Shown here: piece by piece, positions 11,671 to 24,926 of the stretch | Layout: every line of letters starts with the position of its first letter | Numbering within the stretch: the first letter of the stretch is position 1 | Source of the DNA: Rhyacophila brunnea | Taxonomy: Eukaryota > Arthropoda > Insecta > Trichoptera > Rhyacophilidae | DNA length: 64,000 bases | Assembly: GCA_022495005.1 (NCBI GenBank) | Contig: JAGYXB010001571.1 | Location: 806,001-870,000, forward strand | Direction: 5' to 3' | The notes under the pieces: model-generated | What the model saw: only the letters and a program-made list of their open reading frames with translations | What the model was told of the DNA's origin: nothing | Databases searched by the model: none | Made by a program: the position numbers and the translations under genes

Positions 11671-12305
11671 TAATATTTCTATTGTAGGTGCTTATAATAT
11701 ATTTCTTAATTTTATTTTTAGCAATTATCTTATTACTTAACGCAAATTGACTGATTCAAAAACCGTTATTGCTTAATTTATTTGTTATTTATTTTAATAT
11801 ATTAATGTGTTATGTATTTAACTATTATTCCCTTTCAAAAACAACGGAAAATAAAATTACAAATAATTACTAAATTAATATTATAATCAAAACAATCTAC
11901 CATTATAACAATTATATTCATTACATTATGTACATTCGATCGATATCTTATTAGAATTATTATTTAAACGATAAACAAATTCGTTTAATAAGTGATACAT
12001 TCATTGGAAATTATAATGACAATTTTATCAATATTGTAGAGTAATTTATTAAAATTACTAGGACCAATTTTTAAAACAATGTACCTATTATTACTTATTA
12101 ATTTGTTACGTATTTAATACGTGGGAAGCCATTATAGTAAATAATAAAATAAAGTATTAGGTATTGTATAAATAAATCTACATTGATATAGTCGACAGGG
12201 ATGGTTATATTCGAAACCAGATTCAATTTGTGGAATAAGCATATTTTTTTTTAAATATTGTTGTATTTATATGTCCGTAAATGCAGTATTACGGTATTAT
12301 TGATA

Positions 12306-12682
12306 AACCTTAAGACGATACTTCAGTGAAACGGCAAATAATTTTCAAATATAGGTGCGACGAAATTTTGGAATCGCCGGCAATCGGAGAGCGATCGTCG
12401 AGCTGTGAACACGTCAATTTGTTTCGTGATGGCGACGGGATACTAATTTTTAAATCATGTAAAGATGACTAAAAAACGTTACCCATTTACTTGAATAAGA
12501 AAACATGTCAATGAATATATTATTATTGTTACTAATAGAACAATAAACAGAACATTAAATGGATGCATGTTGGATTTATATGACAAATTATATTTCGTTC
12601 GGCACGCGTCATTTGCACATTTCACGCATCGCCTAGCCACGATCTTTTTAGACGATGCCTCACTGAGGTATAGCCTTAATAA
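12306..12682. mobile_element. CTTAAGG-ended MITE, copy A
   Basis: The ends are inverted: CCTTAAGACGATACTTCAGTG on the left and a right end whose inverse reads TTAAGGCTATACCTCAGTGAGG. It is a full inverted relative of 45353-45735. The two share the interior blocks GTAACGTTTTT, AACATGTCAATGAATATATT, GAACATAAATGGA (or close variants) and CTAGCAACGATCTTTTTAGAC. It is non-coding. Confidence 0.65.
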
Positions 12683-14837
12683 TTAATTATTACAGGTCGT
12701 TCCCTCCACATTTGGAATATATCGTGGAGTAACGAAGTCAATGTGATATGAGAAGTCTAAAATTAACTAGAAAAGTGATACAATTGCAATAATTGAAGTG
12801 TTATAATAATTTTAGTGTTTAAATATATACAGCGTATATATATAGCGTAAGAAACACTCCGAAAGAGAGGCGCCGGAAAGTAAGGGGGCGCTAGATTAAT
12901 CGACCATACAAATCGATAAATTACTATTTTATTACCAAATTTGATAAAAATAGGATATACTTACATTAATTTTAGAGTAGGTAGGTATAATATCAGAATA
13001 CCCACATAATGTACAAGTTAATATTATATTCTGCCACAATTTTTCTTTTTAAAGGAAAAGCAGCAGAATCTCATGATATTCAATGAATGAAATTCGATGT
13101 AAGTTCATTTATTGATTACGTTAAAGCTCGGTGAAAGCTTTATTAGCATACGGATGCACTGAAAGCTTGTGCATGCATTCAAGTGATGGCAGTGATGTGC
13201 CGTATTTATAAATAGGTGTATGCAATTCCGCGCACTCGCAATAATCATTGCAAGTCCAGATATTTTAACTTTCAGTAGAGTGACGCCATTTTTGTGTCGT
13301 AACAGCTTAAAAGTTGCTAAAAATGTTTTACCAATACAATAACATTACCGGAAGAATCTGCAGCTCAACACATATACAAACGCCGCTTTTCCCAGTCGTA
13401 AGATTGATAAACAAAGTGTTTTTCCATTCGCATGAAAATTCCTTTTATCATCTGTCAATGCTCAGTAAAATCTGTTGCATTTTCGTGTTTGATTACCTCA
13501 CTAGATTGATTTACCTTCAATACATACAATTTTACAACGTCGTGATTTAGAACATATTTTTTATATATTACCTACATTCTAATTCTTGAAAACCTTGTAC
13601 TATTCACACAATGTGTATAGAGCTTGAAGATGGAGAATGACGAAACCCATGCCACTGAAAACAATTACTCTGGAATATTACATAACTCTCATAAATTGTA
13701 ATGTTAATTTAATTTCCATCCAGTGCTCTCAGTCGATAGTATTAATAATAAAATTAATAACTGATCATATTAATATCGATTCTTACAAAATACAAAATGT
13801 TTATATATCAAATCTAGTTCATTTTAATTACTATTTAGTTGTCCATATAAACGAACATAGATCCTTAAGTGCTTACTATGTTTATATTACTATTAAATTG
13901 TGTGGTACTTTAAGTTGGTTAAAACCACTCTATAGAAGTAGATCAAACATTTTTTAATGATTCCATTGCCAATCTATCAATACAATTATTAATACGTTGT
14001 AAGATTATTGCTTGAGGTCTGTAAAAATGTATTAGTATCTAAGGGTTGACATATCTTTATATTATTAAATTTGACAATGGCAATGGTGATTACGGAAGCC
14101 GAGCGAAAATACTGACACGATTGTATTTAATTTGTGAACAGTATTATTAATTGTTTCGTTCTCTTTAGAAACAGGACGGAATTTTTATACATCTTTGGTA
14201 AAAATCTACATTCATTAAACATACCCATTTTTTATATTAATATGTATAGCAGTAGTCATTGGTGATATATTATAAATAATACTGTGACGTCAGTATATGC
14301 CAATATTGTGTAGATATGTATTGATTGATTTGTGTGAAATATTCCTACTAATATTCTGAGGTCAATTGATTCAACAGATTCGTATCCAGGGAAATGGTGA
14401 AATTTGCATGGTCCCTAGGAAAAAGTGAGTTATTGTTTAATATAATATCACATGCGTACCATTCTACTAATCAACCCGTTTTGTAACATGACCATATGTG
14501 TGTGAATGTAATTATTATTATCAGGTACTTTTAAATTGGATTTGCTTTATTTTGGTAGCAATTTATTATACGTTTAAAACACTTTTCAATCACTTTGTAG
14601 GTACTTATATATATACTATTGGAATGTTTTATTATTACGACACGTGTTTCATAAAAATCTTCGATGTTGTCAAGCACGAGGATCAGAGTAGGTAACATTC
14701 AATTTTTAAAACTGCTACATAGTAAAGTTTTCAATATATTAGTAAATATAGGGGAGGGGATTTATATTTAAATTTTGATAAGTAGAGGAGAGCGATTAGA
14801 TTTAGTTTAATTATGCCACCGAAACACGTGTAGGTAC

Positions 14838-15391
14838 CACTGTCGAAGTGTGGAAGTAGGCTGTTAATATCCGACATAAGTACACATTAAACTTTGTCAG
14901 TCATACAAATTTGTTTTTATTGAACTAATACTACAGTATGCAATTAGTAATGGTTAGTTTTAAAAATTAATTAAACCCTGCGTAAACCAAGCTATTATTA
15001 GATAATAGTCAAAAATAGTTATCCATCTATAAAATATCTAAAATTATGCCATTAAATTATACATTGTTTTAGATATTTTATAGATAGAAGAATATTTTTT
15101 TTTGGTTGGTTAGGCAGGGCTTAATGAATTAAAAAAACTAATGAACACCATCTGCAATAAGTATTCTTAATTCAACGAAAACAAATAAGTATGACTGAAA
15201 AATTGTGCCCTATTTTTATCGGATCGCCCATAGCACGCTTAAACTATTACGGTTGATACATATAGGCATGGTTTAATTGATTTTTAAAAACTGACCAACT
15301 CGATCTGCAAATTGTTGTCTCAATTTAATGAAAATAAATACGTATGCCTGAATATCGGATCTTAACAGCCTACCTCCACCCTTCGCTACTG
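14838..15391. mobile_element. CAGTGGCGA-type DNA element, copy 2
   Basis: Same family as 2984-3802. It starts CACTGTCGAAGTGTGG and ends CCACCCTTCGCTACTG. The flanks AGGTAC (14832-14837) and AGGTAC (15392-15397) are a perfect 6-bp duplication. The arms include AGGCTGTTAATATCCGAC on the left and GGATCTTAACAGCCTACC on the right. It is non-coding. Confidence 0.8.
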
Positions 15392-16032
15392 AGGTACTAA
15401 TAATGAATTTCATATTACCTCGTACATGTTAAGCCATTTAAACGCTTTAGTAGGTACTTTTATATTTTCAAACAAACTAGATTGTATTTTAAAATTTTCC
15501 AATTTGTGTAAGTAAGCACCACCTATATATTTCAAAAATATGTAGATTCCAAACACTTGTATTTTACATTCTTATTATAAGAAGCTGTTATGAAAATATT
15601 AAATCTCATTAGTAACATAATATTTAGTGTCAATAGTGCCTATACGTACCTATTATCAAAGCTACTCTACTTAATATGTTTTAAAATAATAAATTATAAT
15701 ATGTTGACAACCTTGGACGTTCAAAACTAGAGGGACGCGACTATGAACAGATGCCAGGAATAAGAAGAATGAGGAAAATTATTGGTGGCATTATAACACC
15801 TCCAGAAAGTATGAAACACCAATCAATAGTTTGGTTGTTTCGTGTAAACTGATAACCTGATAAATGAGCTTTTACTCGCCACTGTTAATAAGTTTAGTGT
15901 GCAAATCAAATGAAAATTATTATAGATATTTAAACGCCTGAGTGTGATCAAACGCAATGATTTCTGTGGGCTTTTTTAATGAATACATTTTATCGTCCTC
16001 CGGCCTGTTCAATAGGAATAGAAGATTCATTC

Positions 16033-16652
16033 CAGGGCCGGTCTTAGCAAGTGCGATGCCCGATTGGACCATATACGTGAGGCCCTAGTTACGGAGGGAG
16101 TTACTTATCAATGCAAATAGTTACTACTCAAATAATTTTCTTTCTTGAAATCATCAAAATAACTTAACATTTTGATAACATCGTAGGTAGGTAGGTACGT
16201 TTATCGGAAATAAACTTACATGGTTCATTAAATAATTATTCCCAGCTTTTTCTGTAACAATTAATTATAGTGAAATACTCGGACGCTTTTTTCTCTAACT
16301 ATATTGTTTTGTACTGCAACTGCCATGACGTCAAGTACCTACATACTTTTGAATATTATATTTCCCTGAATATCTTATACCTTCACGTGGAAGATGTTCT
16401 TGCATAGTGGGTTCGATTTTTTTTAAAGATTTATGGAAATATATTGCACAAGGGCTTCGCCTCGCATTTTAAATGTTTTACCTACAATATTATAATATTT
16501 GATTAAATAAAGTAAAAGTCAACTTTTCTCGTGATGTTTCATTAATTTTTCACGTCGTGACGATGGCCAAATTCAACTAGCGTCGAGGACTCGTAGTAGA
16601 GCACGAGACCCGATTGCGCCCAATCGATCTAATTACCCTAAGACCAGGCCTG
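16033..16652. mobile_element. Non-autonomous hAT-like element
   Basis: The left end is CAGGGCCGGTCTTAGCAAG and the right end CTAAGACCAGGCCTG. The flanking octamers ATTCATTC (16025-16032) and GTCCATTC (16653-16660) agree at six of eight positions, which fits an aged hAT duplication. The subterminal CCCGATTG word occurs at both ends. It lies 144 bp upstream of the first clear COX7A exon. Confidence 0.65.
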
Positions 16653-16796
16653 GTCCATTCAATTTCATGTCCACGTTGTTTATTATTTTCCATTTATATA
16701 CACATGCATATTATATTTTATTTTTACCGATTGATTATTTAAAACAATGGCCATTCTATAGTAATATTTAATATTTATTAATTATTAATATTCCAG

Positions 16797-18406
16797 GCGC
16801 CGAAGCCATTGAGCAAAGTCGAACCTCCAAAATTGGTTTACGATAAGACTATGAAAATGTCGTCTGTGTCCAGTGTACGTGCTGCCCAAGCTGCCCAAAA
16901 GCTTATTCCTGGCACCAACATTCCTTACAGCCCTCTTTGCGAGACGATTCGTAGCAAACAGGAATTATTCCAGGTAAACATAAAATAGTAATTATATTGT
17001 AGAATATAACTAATAGGTATACATTGTTAATTTGAAATTTTGACTACATCAAAACTGAAATAATGCTTTTAGAATGATCATTATTAAAGTATAAGAAAAT
17101 GTCTACCCCGTTCCACTATAAATAATAATCACTCATATTCATTTCTCATATCTTTCGCACTTATTTAATAAGTTTTATATTGTTGTTCTAGGCTAGTTTA
17201 GCATGGTATAAAATACTCAACTAAATAACAAAGTGATAATTTAAAATAATCGATTTAGATTTTCTTCCATCCATTCATAAAGCAGGAGATTTTGTAGGTA
17301 CCTATATGTTTAGATAGGTATATAGGTAATATGTATGTATATACCGCAGCGCTCGAAATGGAAAAGTTTACGAACCGGAGCGCTCGACAAATTTTCTGAA
17401 AATATTTACATATTCATCAAATCGTATGTGTATTTTATTTCTATTCTATGGGCCAATCTAGCTCAGACGGTCAACATATTTTTTCCACGAGACGGAGCGA
17501 TAATTTTACAAATTTCACGAGCCGGAACGGCGCTCCGGTGCGTTCCGTTCCATTTCGAGCCCTGATATACCGTCCTACCTAATTTGGTACCTTTTTGTAT
17601 TGTGTTGAATAAAATTAATGGATTCACTAGTTAATTGTCTTTCACTGGATTATAAGCTGGCAACGTATTTTTGTTAAAGATTTAAAATAATTTAATGCCA
17701 TGTACCTCATGTAAAATAAATTAAAAAAATATTATCCTAAAGTTCCCCTACAAATTTGGTACCTATTCCTATCATTATTTATTTTTTAACACTGGAAACC
17801 AAGGAAACTGTTTTGCTATGTAAAAGTAGCATTTCCACAATTATTAATGAAGTTCATCCAAATGGCAAGAATGTCTTCTAAAACCTTCTGATATTTTCTT
17901 TTCATCAAAACCCACGCTTTTGTAAAATTGTAAAATTATATTATCTATAAGATAAGTAGTAAAATTATTTATAAGATAACCTAAGCGAATAATAATATAA
18001 TATGCACAAAGAAAAGACATTGATTATTAATATAAAAAACCATATCCGGGAAATTTTAATAAATTGTGCAATCATAAAAAGGGTATTCAATAATTATGCC
18101 AAAATGGAGCATATGGACTTCCAAGCGGTGATGTTATTATAGTGGATTTTAATGATACGATTTATCACGAATCATTGATCAATCCCATACCTACCTATAC
18201 CTATGTAGGTACCTACCTACCTACCTACATGATTTTTAAATGAGTTTTATCTGTTGCAGCGTGCCAACGATCTTCCAGTATTTCTCAAGGGAGGCCCAGC
18301 TGACAAAGCATTATTTCTGATAACATTTGGTGTCATTGGACTTGGCTTCATACAATTTGGACGTTTGATTTATAGCATGGGTTTTGCTAACAGGCGCCAA
18401 AGATAA
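16797..18406 (+). CDS. Cytochrome c oxidase subunit 7A-like (COX7A2L type), 5' end unresolved
   Basis: Two exons are certain, 16797-16973 (59 codons, phase 0 at both ends, acceptor TTCCAG) and 18260-18406 (48 codons plus TAA). Exon 2 reads APKPLSKVEPPKLVYDK and ends in CETIRSKQELFQ. Exon 3 reads RANDLPVFLKGGPADKA, then a roughly 20-residue hydrophobic helix ending FGRLIY, then a basic tail FANRRQR. The FQ...PVFLKGG...D...L pattern and the single membrane helix are typical of COX7A proteins, small subunits of respiratory complex IV in the inner mitochondrial membrane. The long proline-containing N-terminal part is closer to the COX7A2L/SCAF1 type. The start is not found: an ATG at 14395 gives a 31-bp exon with a good donor, but its phase does not fit. 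The intron holds a hAT MITE (17347-17564). Confidence 0.75.
17347..17564. mobile_element. hAT-type MITE with perfect 8-bp duplication
   Basis: The termini are CAGCGCTCGAAATGGAA on the left and TTCCATTTCGAGCCCTG on the right. ATATACCG flanks both sides (17339-17346 and 17565-17572). The element is 218 bp long, non-coding and GC-richer near its ends. It lies in the COX7A-like intron. Confidence 0.85.
18190..18235. repeat. CCTA/TAGG tetranucleotide microsatellite
   Basis: An imperfect run of CCTA units, interrupted by GTAGGTAC, ends about 25 bp upstream of the acceptor of the last COX7A-like exon. Short runs of the same unit recur throughout the window and do not mark a telomere. Confidence 0.6.
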
Positions 18407-19130
18407 ACTGTGTTATTATCTATTAAATCATTGAAGTATTTGTATGGATAATGAAATATTATGACACTGTTTAGAAATACTAAAAATAGTTACCTGCCAA
18501 TCGTTTTTTTCTTGTTTCATTTATTACCTATCCTCATCGCAATCCAATCTTGAACAAATACATCATATTGATATACATATACACATTAAAAATTAAATTT
18601 TATTCTTTTTTAGTAAACATGTTCGATTTCATTTTGCGAAGATACGTCATGCAATGTGTATTTAAAATTCAAGCGGGTCTAGCGGAATTATTGTAATATT
18701 GCCATTTGAGAAAATTTATCATGACTTTAGAATACCGTGCTTACCGGGAATTGAATAAATTAATATTTTTAGAGAAAAGGTAATTATTTTGATAAGTAAT
18801 TATTCATACTGAATACCTATTAAATATATTTAATTATTTCACTATTGTAGTGATTTATACGATTTGTGTCGTTAATACGTAATAAATATTGTAAATATTA
18901 TAATTGATTTATTAAATGTCTGATAATATTATTGAAAAGATTTATTAGTAAAACTCCATAAAATGTCGCTAAATATATATTTTTTAAATATTTAATTTAT
19001 TCCTCATAAAATTATTGTACCTCCTAAATACCATATTTTCAATTTCAAGTATACTGCCACATGGCAATGATTGGTAAATTTATGTACATAGCAACTTGTT
19101 GGCAATACTGAAACCGGAATTCATCGACGC
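18407..19130. other. COX7A-like 3' flank and RpL40 upstream region
   Basis: This stretch runs from the COX7A-like stop codon to the pyrimidine-rich start of the ubiquitin-RpL40 transcript. It contains AATAAA-like words (for example GAATAAATT near 18752) that could serve polyadenylation. No coding or repeat signal was noticed. Confidence 0.4.
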
Positions 19131-19178
19131 CATCTTTCTTTTGACTTTTAATTTTCTCCTGCCACCACGTTGTGTAAG
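19131..19178 (+). promoter_or_regulatory. Probable RpL40 non-coding first exon with TOP-like start
   Basis: The segment CCATCTTTCTTTTGAC followed by TTTTCTCCTGCC is pyrimidine-rich, like the 5' TOP start of ribosomal protein mRNAs. It ends in TGTGTAAG followed by the donor GTACGT (19179). The next exon begins after TTTTAG at 19459, eight bases before the ATG. The start position is approximate. Confidence 0.55.
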
Positions 19179-19331
19179 GTACGTACTTAATACTTTTTAG
19201 AATATAGTATTTATGCGTAAAATGTTAATTCTGCTTTCAATATTCGATGGATTTTACTTTCCAGTTATACTAGTTAACTTAATGCACGTGGGACATATCC
19301 ATTGAATTCGAATTTTGTATATTTGAAATGA

Positions 19332-21153
<1,822 letters not shown>

Positions 21154-21289
21154 ATGATAACTATGTTGGTGCGAATATATATTGTGACATGCTAACTGGT
21201 CATAGAATTTTTTCTTCTTTGAAGACAAATTTCCCACAGTGTATATGAAGTTATAAACAACTAATTTTGACCATCTAAATTTAATAAAG

Positions 21290-22996
21290 TGAACTTTTCT
21301 GGAGATCCACGTGTTTTAATTTTTCCTTTCTATTTTTTACCATAGTTTTATAATGTAATAATATGAGGAATATTTCTGATTATAATAAACACCTTATTTT
21401 ACAGCACACACATAGTCGAAATTAATTTTATTTCTGAGATGTTTTTGAACGCAGACTGACAGACCCTACAACCAATCTCAATCCTGTTGACTTACATTAC
21501 TTTATTACATAAAGCTAGTTTGTATAACTTAAAAACCTTTTTGGTATCAGAATTTAAAAAAGTTTAACATGACAAAAAGTATTTTTTAAATTTAGCTTAG
21601 GTAAGATATTGTGTCATTAATGAAGTACCTGGTAAGAGTTCTATGGTAGAGAACCTTGATTATTTGGACTGATTTTGGGATGAAGATGGTCTGGATAATC
21701 CAAAATTAATCTTAACAATTTTTTTTTGAAAATTTCACTTTTCATCAAATATTTTCCTTACAATCATGCAAAACTAATGATCTGCAGAAATCTGATAATC
21801 ATGGTTGTAGGGGGGAATTTTTTGTTGCTGCGACCGGCTTATCAATTGTTATCTACTGACCCTACTCTCCGTCTCACTGTGTGAGTTGCTTATGGGCGGC
21901 AAATTAATGAAGGAACGCAAATAGAAGAAATAGATTCTGTTGTGACAAAATATTCGCCTGTGACACTAAGCAGATGGGTGTTTGTAGATAAGTAGGTATA
22001 TCACAATTTTCAAGTTTTCCTTTGATGCAAAAGAGTAAAATTGTGTCAAAGGTGGAACTATCCAATACATAACAGTTCTCCGCAACCGGTGTGCCGTAAG
22101 TCGATGCTAGGTGTGCCGCGGTGCATTGCTTAAAAAAAACAAATAATTTTGTATATAATACAACACTTACGTAATAGCCAAATTTGCATACATGGCTGGT
22201 AATATTGAGCACCTGCATGAACTTAATAAAACAATGTAAGGTCAAAATGAAAATACATTGACATGCTCTGATAAATTAGAATGATTCAAAAATATACTCC
22301 TTATAAATTCAACAGGAATTTGTTGAATTAAGAAACGACGGGATGCTAGAACTGAACTTTACCGATGTTCCATTGGCCATTTTCTGGATTTCGATAAATA
22401 AAGAATATCCTCGGATTTCCAACAAGGATACCGCAGATCAGCTCCCATTTTCTATGACACATCTAAGTGAACAAAGTTTTTTATCTCAAGTTATAATTAA
22501 AAATAATAAGCAGTCTCTCAGCTCTTTCAAATATACAGCTCACGCGCACGCGCAGAAACAAGCTCAGGGTGTCAGTACAAATACATGTAAATATGTACAT
22601 TTAGTTTGAACTCATGTGTTATGTGTATATTTAATTATTTATCAAATAAAAAACATAAACCGATGTAATTTTGGTGCATGGCCCCAAGGGGGTCTGGCAG
22701 GGCTTTAGCCTGGGGGCCCAGGCTCAGGGAGGGGCCCAGCGTGGCAGGTCAACCAGATAAGTGAGATAAACACAAATTGCAAATTTGCTTTAATAGTGAA
22801 AAAAGTCGCCTGCGACACTGTTTTACTACACTCGTCTTAATATTTGAAAATATGCGATTGTAGAATATAATTTATTATTATTGTATCAATACTTGATAAA
22901 TAATTATTATTCTTAACCCGACAACTAACCATAATTCATGTGGATATATTAATGAAAACAAAAAAATCGCTTAACATACAATCAATATCTACCATT
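21290..22996. other. Intergenic region with scattered repeat fragments
   Basis: No gene is supported here. About 22020-22090 is related, in inverse, to 28265-28365; shared words are GGTTGCGGAG, GGATAGTTYCACCT and TTTTGACACA (or variants). A short GC-rich patch, 22680-22745 (GGGGGCCCAGGCTCAGG), resembles transposon-end sequence, and a related word occurs near 62700. Open frames at 21904-22245 and 22343-22609 show no recognisable domain. Confidence 0.45.
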
Positions 22997-24926
22997 AATT
23001 GGATGTAGTTAAGCAGAAAACATCCAAGCCACAATTTTACAAACTGAGAAAAACGCATTTGAAATTTTGAAGTAACAAATTAACATTTAGTATGACTTTT
23101 ATCTTCTTAAGATTGAATTTGTAATTTAAATATTTACATGGAATTATAGTGATTGATTCATAGATTTTTGAAAAACATACTAATTTAAAAGTTATTAAGT
23201 GTTTTGAGGGTTGGACGTTTTCTGCAAATTAAAAACTGACTGTTTTGTGTTTGTATTTTCCTAAATATTGTACTGATCTTAGCACATAAAACCTTGGGAC
23301 AATCATCTTTATTTGAATATTTCTTTATAAATAAAACACTATATTAGTATATTTATTTTACACATATTTATTGGAAATTTGTTTAATAAAAAGGATCGAG
23401 CGATAATCATTAGAACTTAAAATAGGTATGGGTACTGTGGTCAAAATAAATTTATATGTAAGTAACTACTTAATGTTATATTGGAATTTCAGGTTCAAAA
23501 TTGAGAATTTTAGCCATACACATCCTTGGTAATATTTGATGAACCCGTAAGGTTTTCATAGTGTATTTTTGCATCACTTGGAATTAAATGCATGATGCTT
23601 TTCAAATCATTTAATTTTGAAAGAGCAATTGCTTCACCTTCTGGCCATAGTGCAGTTAATAGACTTAATAAATTGTCAGTCGACACACCTCTACGCTGTA
23701 TATTTACTGCCACGAAATCCTCTTCAAAACTATTGCTCTTGATATAAAATAAATATGGGTTTTCCTTTATCAACTTTATCGCTCTTATTTTGAGCCAATT
23801 TATTTTTTGGCCATTGGTATCGACTTTTCTATTCACAATATGTTTTTCAAGATCTTTACTACCCTTGAAATCAATGCTTTTCATTTGCGTAACAATCAAA
23901 GGATTTTTCTTGCGGCAATTTTCCATTATGTTTATATATTCGAATGGAGTGTATATTCGTTGCTGGTGTTTGAGACTGCATTCAATATCACCAAAATCTT
24001 TGTCGTTGGGCAGATAGCTATGTCCACTACACAAAAATTTTAGTGTTACTGTATTGAGGGACGGCTTTGATCCAAGTAATGCCTTAAGCATGAGAGTAAT
24101 CTTGGTTCTGCCCCCCACATGAGTCTGACCATAAAATTAAATCTTTAACTGCTGAAGATAATATGTGACTTGAATGCTTTAATATGCATGACCCAACCTC
24201 TTGAGAACCTCTTCCTGCAATGCCTTCTAACCACACATAGCAGAAACTTTTCTGTTGTTTTCCACTATGAATGCCTAAATTATAAAGCCATAGTTGGCGT
24301 TTATAAAATATGATATTAGTGGAAATTCTCAGTAAGGGAAGGGTCTTCTGCATATCAAATGTGAAACATTCTGTGTCGTCTTTGTTTCTTTCAGTAAGCA
24401 GATTTAATTTTAGCAAATCTTGCGCATTTTTTGCTAAAGCCTGGTGTTTCTCTTTTTCTGTGATAAGTTGTGGTTTTTCCGAACCATCTCTTACGTTATC
24501 GATTTTCACCTTAAATGTATAGCAAACGTTACACGTATCTTTTTTTAGCGGTTTTGTTTTTAGGTTGAATTTAGCATAAAATATCTGTTTATAGATAGCA
24601 AAGGTTACAGGATTATTAACTTCCGTTTTGAACATGGCATAAATTTTTGCCAATGTCATGTCAGGTGGTAGAAAATTGCTTTCCGTGTCTCCACGGCAGT
24701 AATGTGAGGTATATTTTGGAAGCCTATTAATTTGTTTAATGACAGCATTCACTTTTTCTTCAGGTACTTTGTTCAACCCACCTTGTTTTAACCCTTTTGA
24801 TCCAATAGTTCCTTACGGCCTGAAATTTTCTGAAGAGCAATGTTAATTCTGGTAGGAGTTATATTGATTGTTTTGCAAAACATCATTCGGTATACTCTTT
24901 TTTTGTTGAGAGTATAAACCCTGGAG

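Larger units (their letters stand above)
11152..16796. other. Intergenic region and first intron between two divergent genes
   Basis: This interval separates the coiled-coil gene start (11151, minus) from the first clear COX7A-like exon (16797, plus). It holds a LINE 3' tail (11574-11670), inverted-repeat elements at about 12306-12682, 14838-15391 and 16033-16652, and much featureless AT-rich DNA. Open frames at 13314-13550, 13637-13957 and 14498-14695 lack coding character and known motifs. The first COX7A exon should lie here but could not be fixed. Confidence 0.5.

Noticed and set aside
13314..13957. Plus ORFs as host exons
   Set aside because: They are rich in Ile, Tyr and Asn as expected of random AT-rich sequence, with no domain and no matching splice phases.
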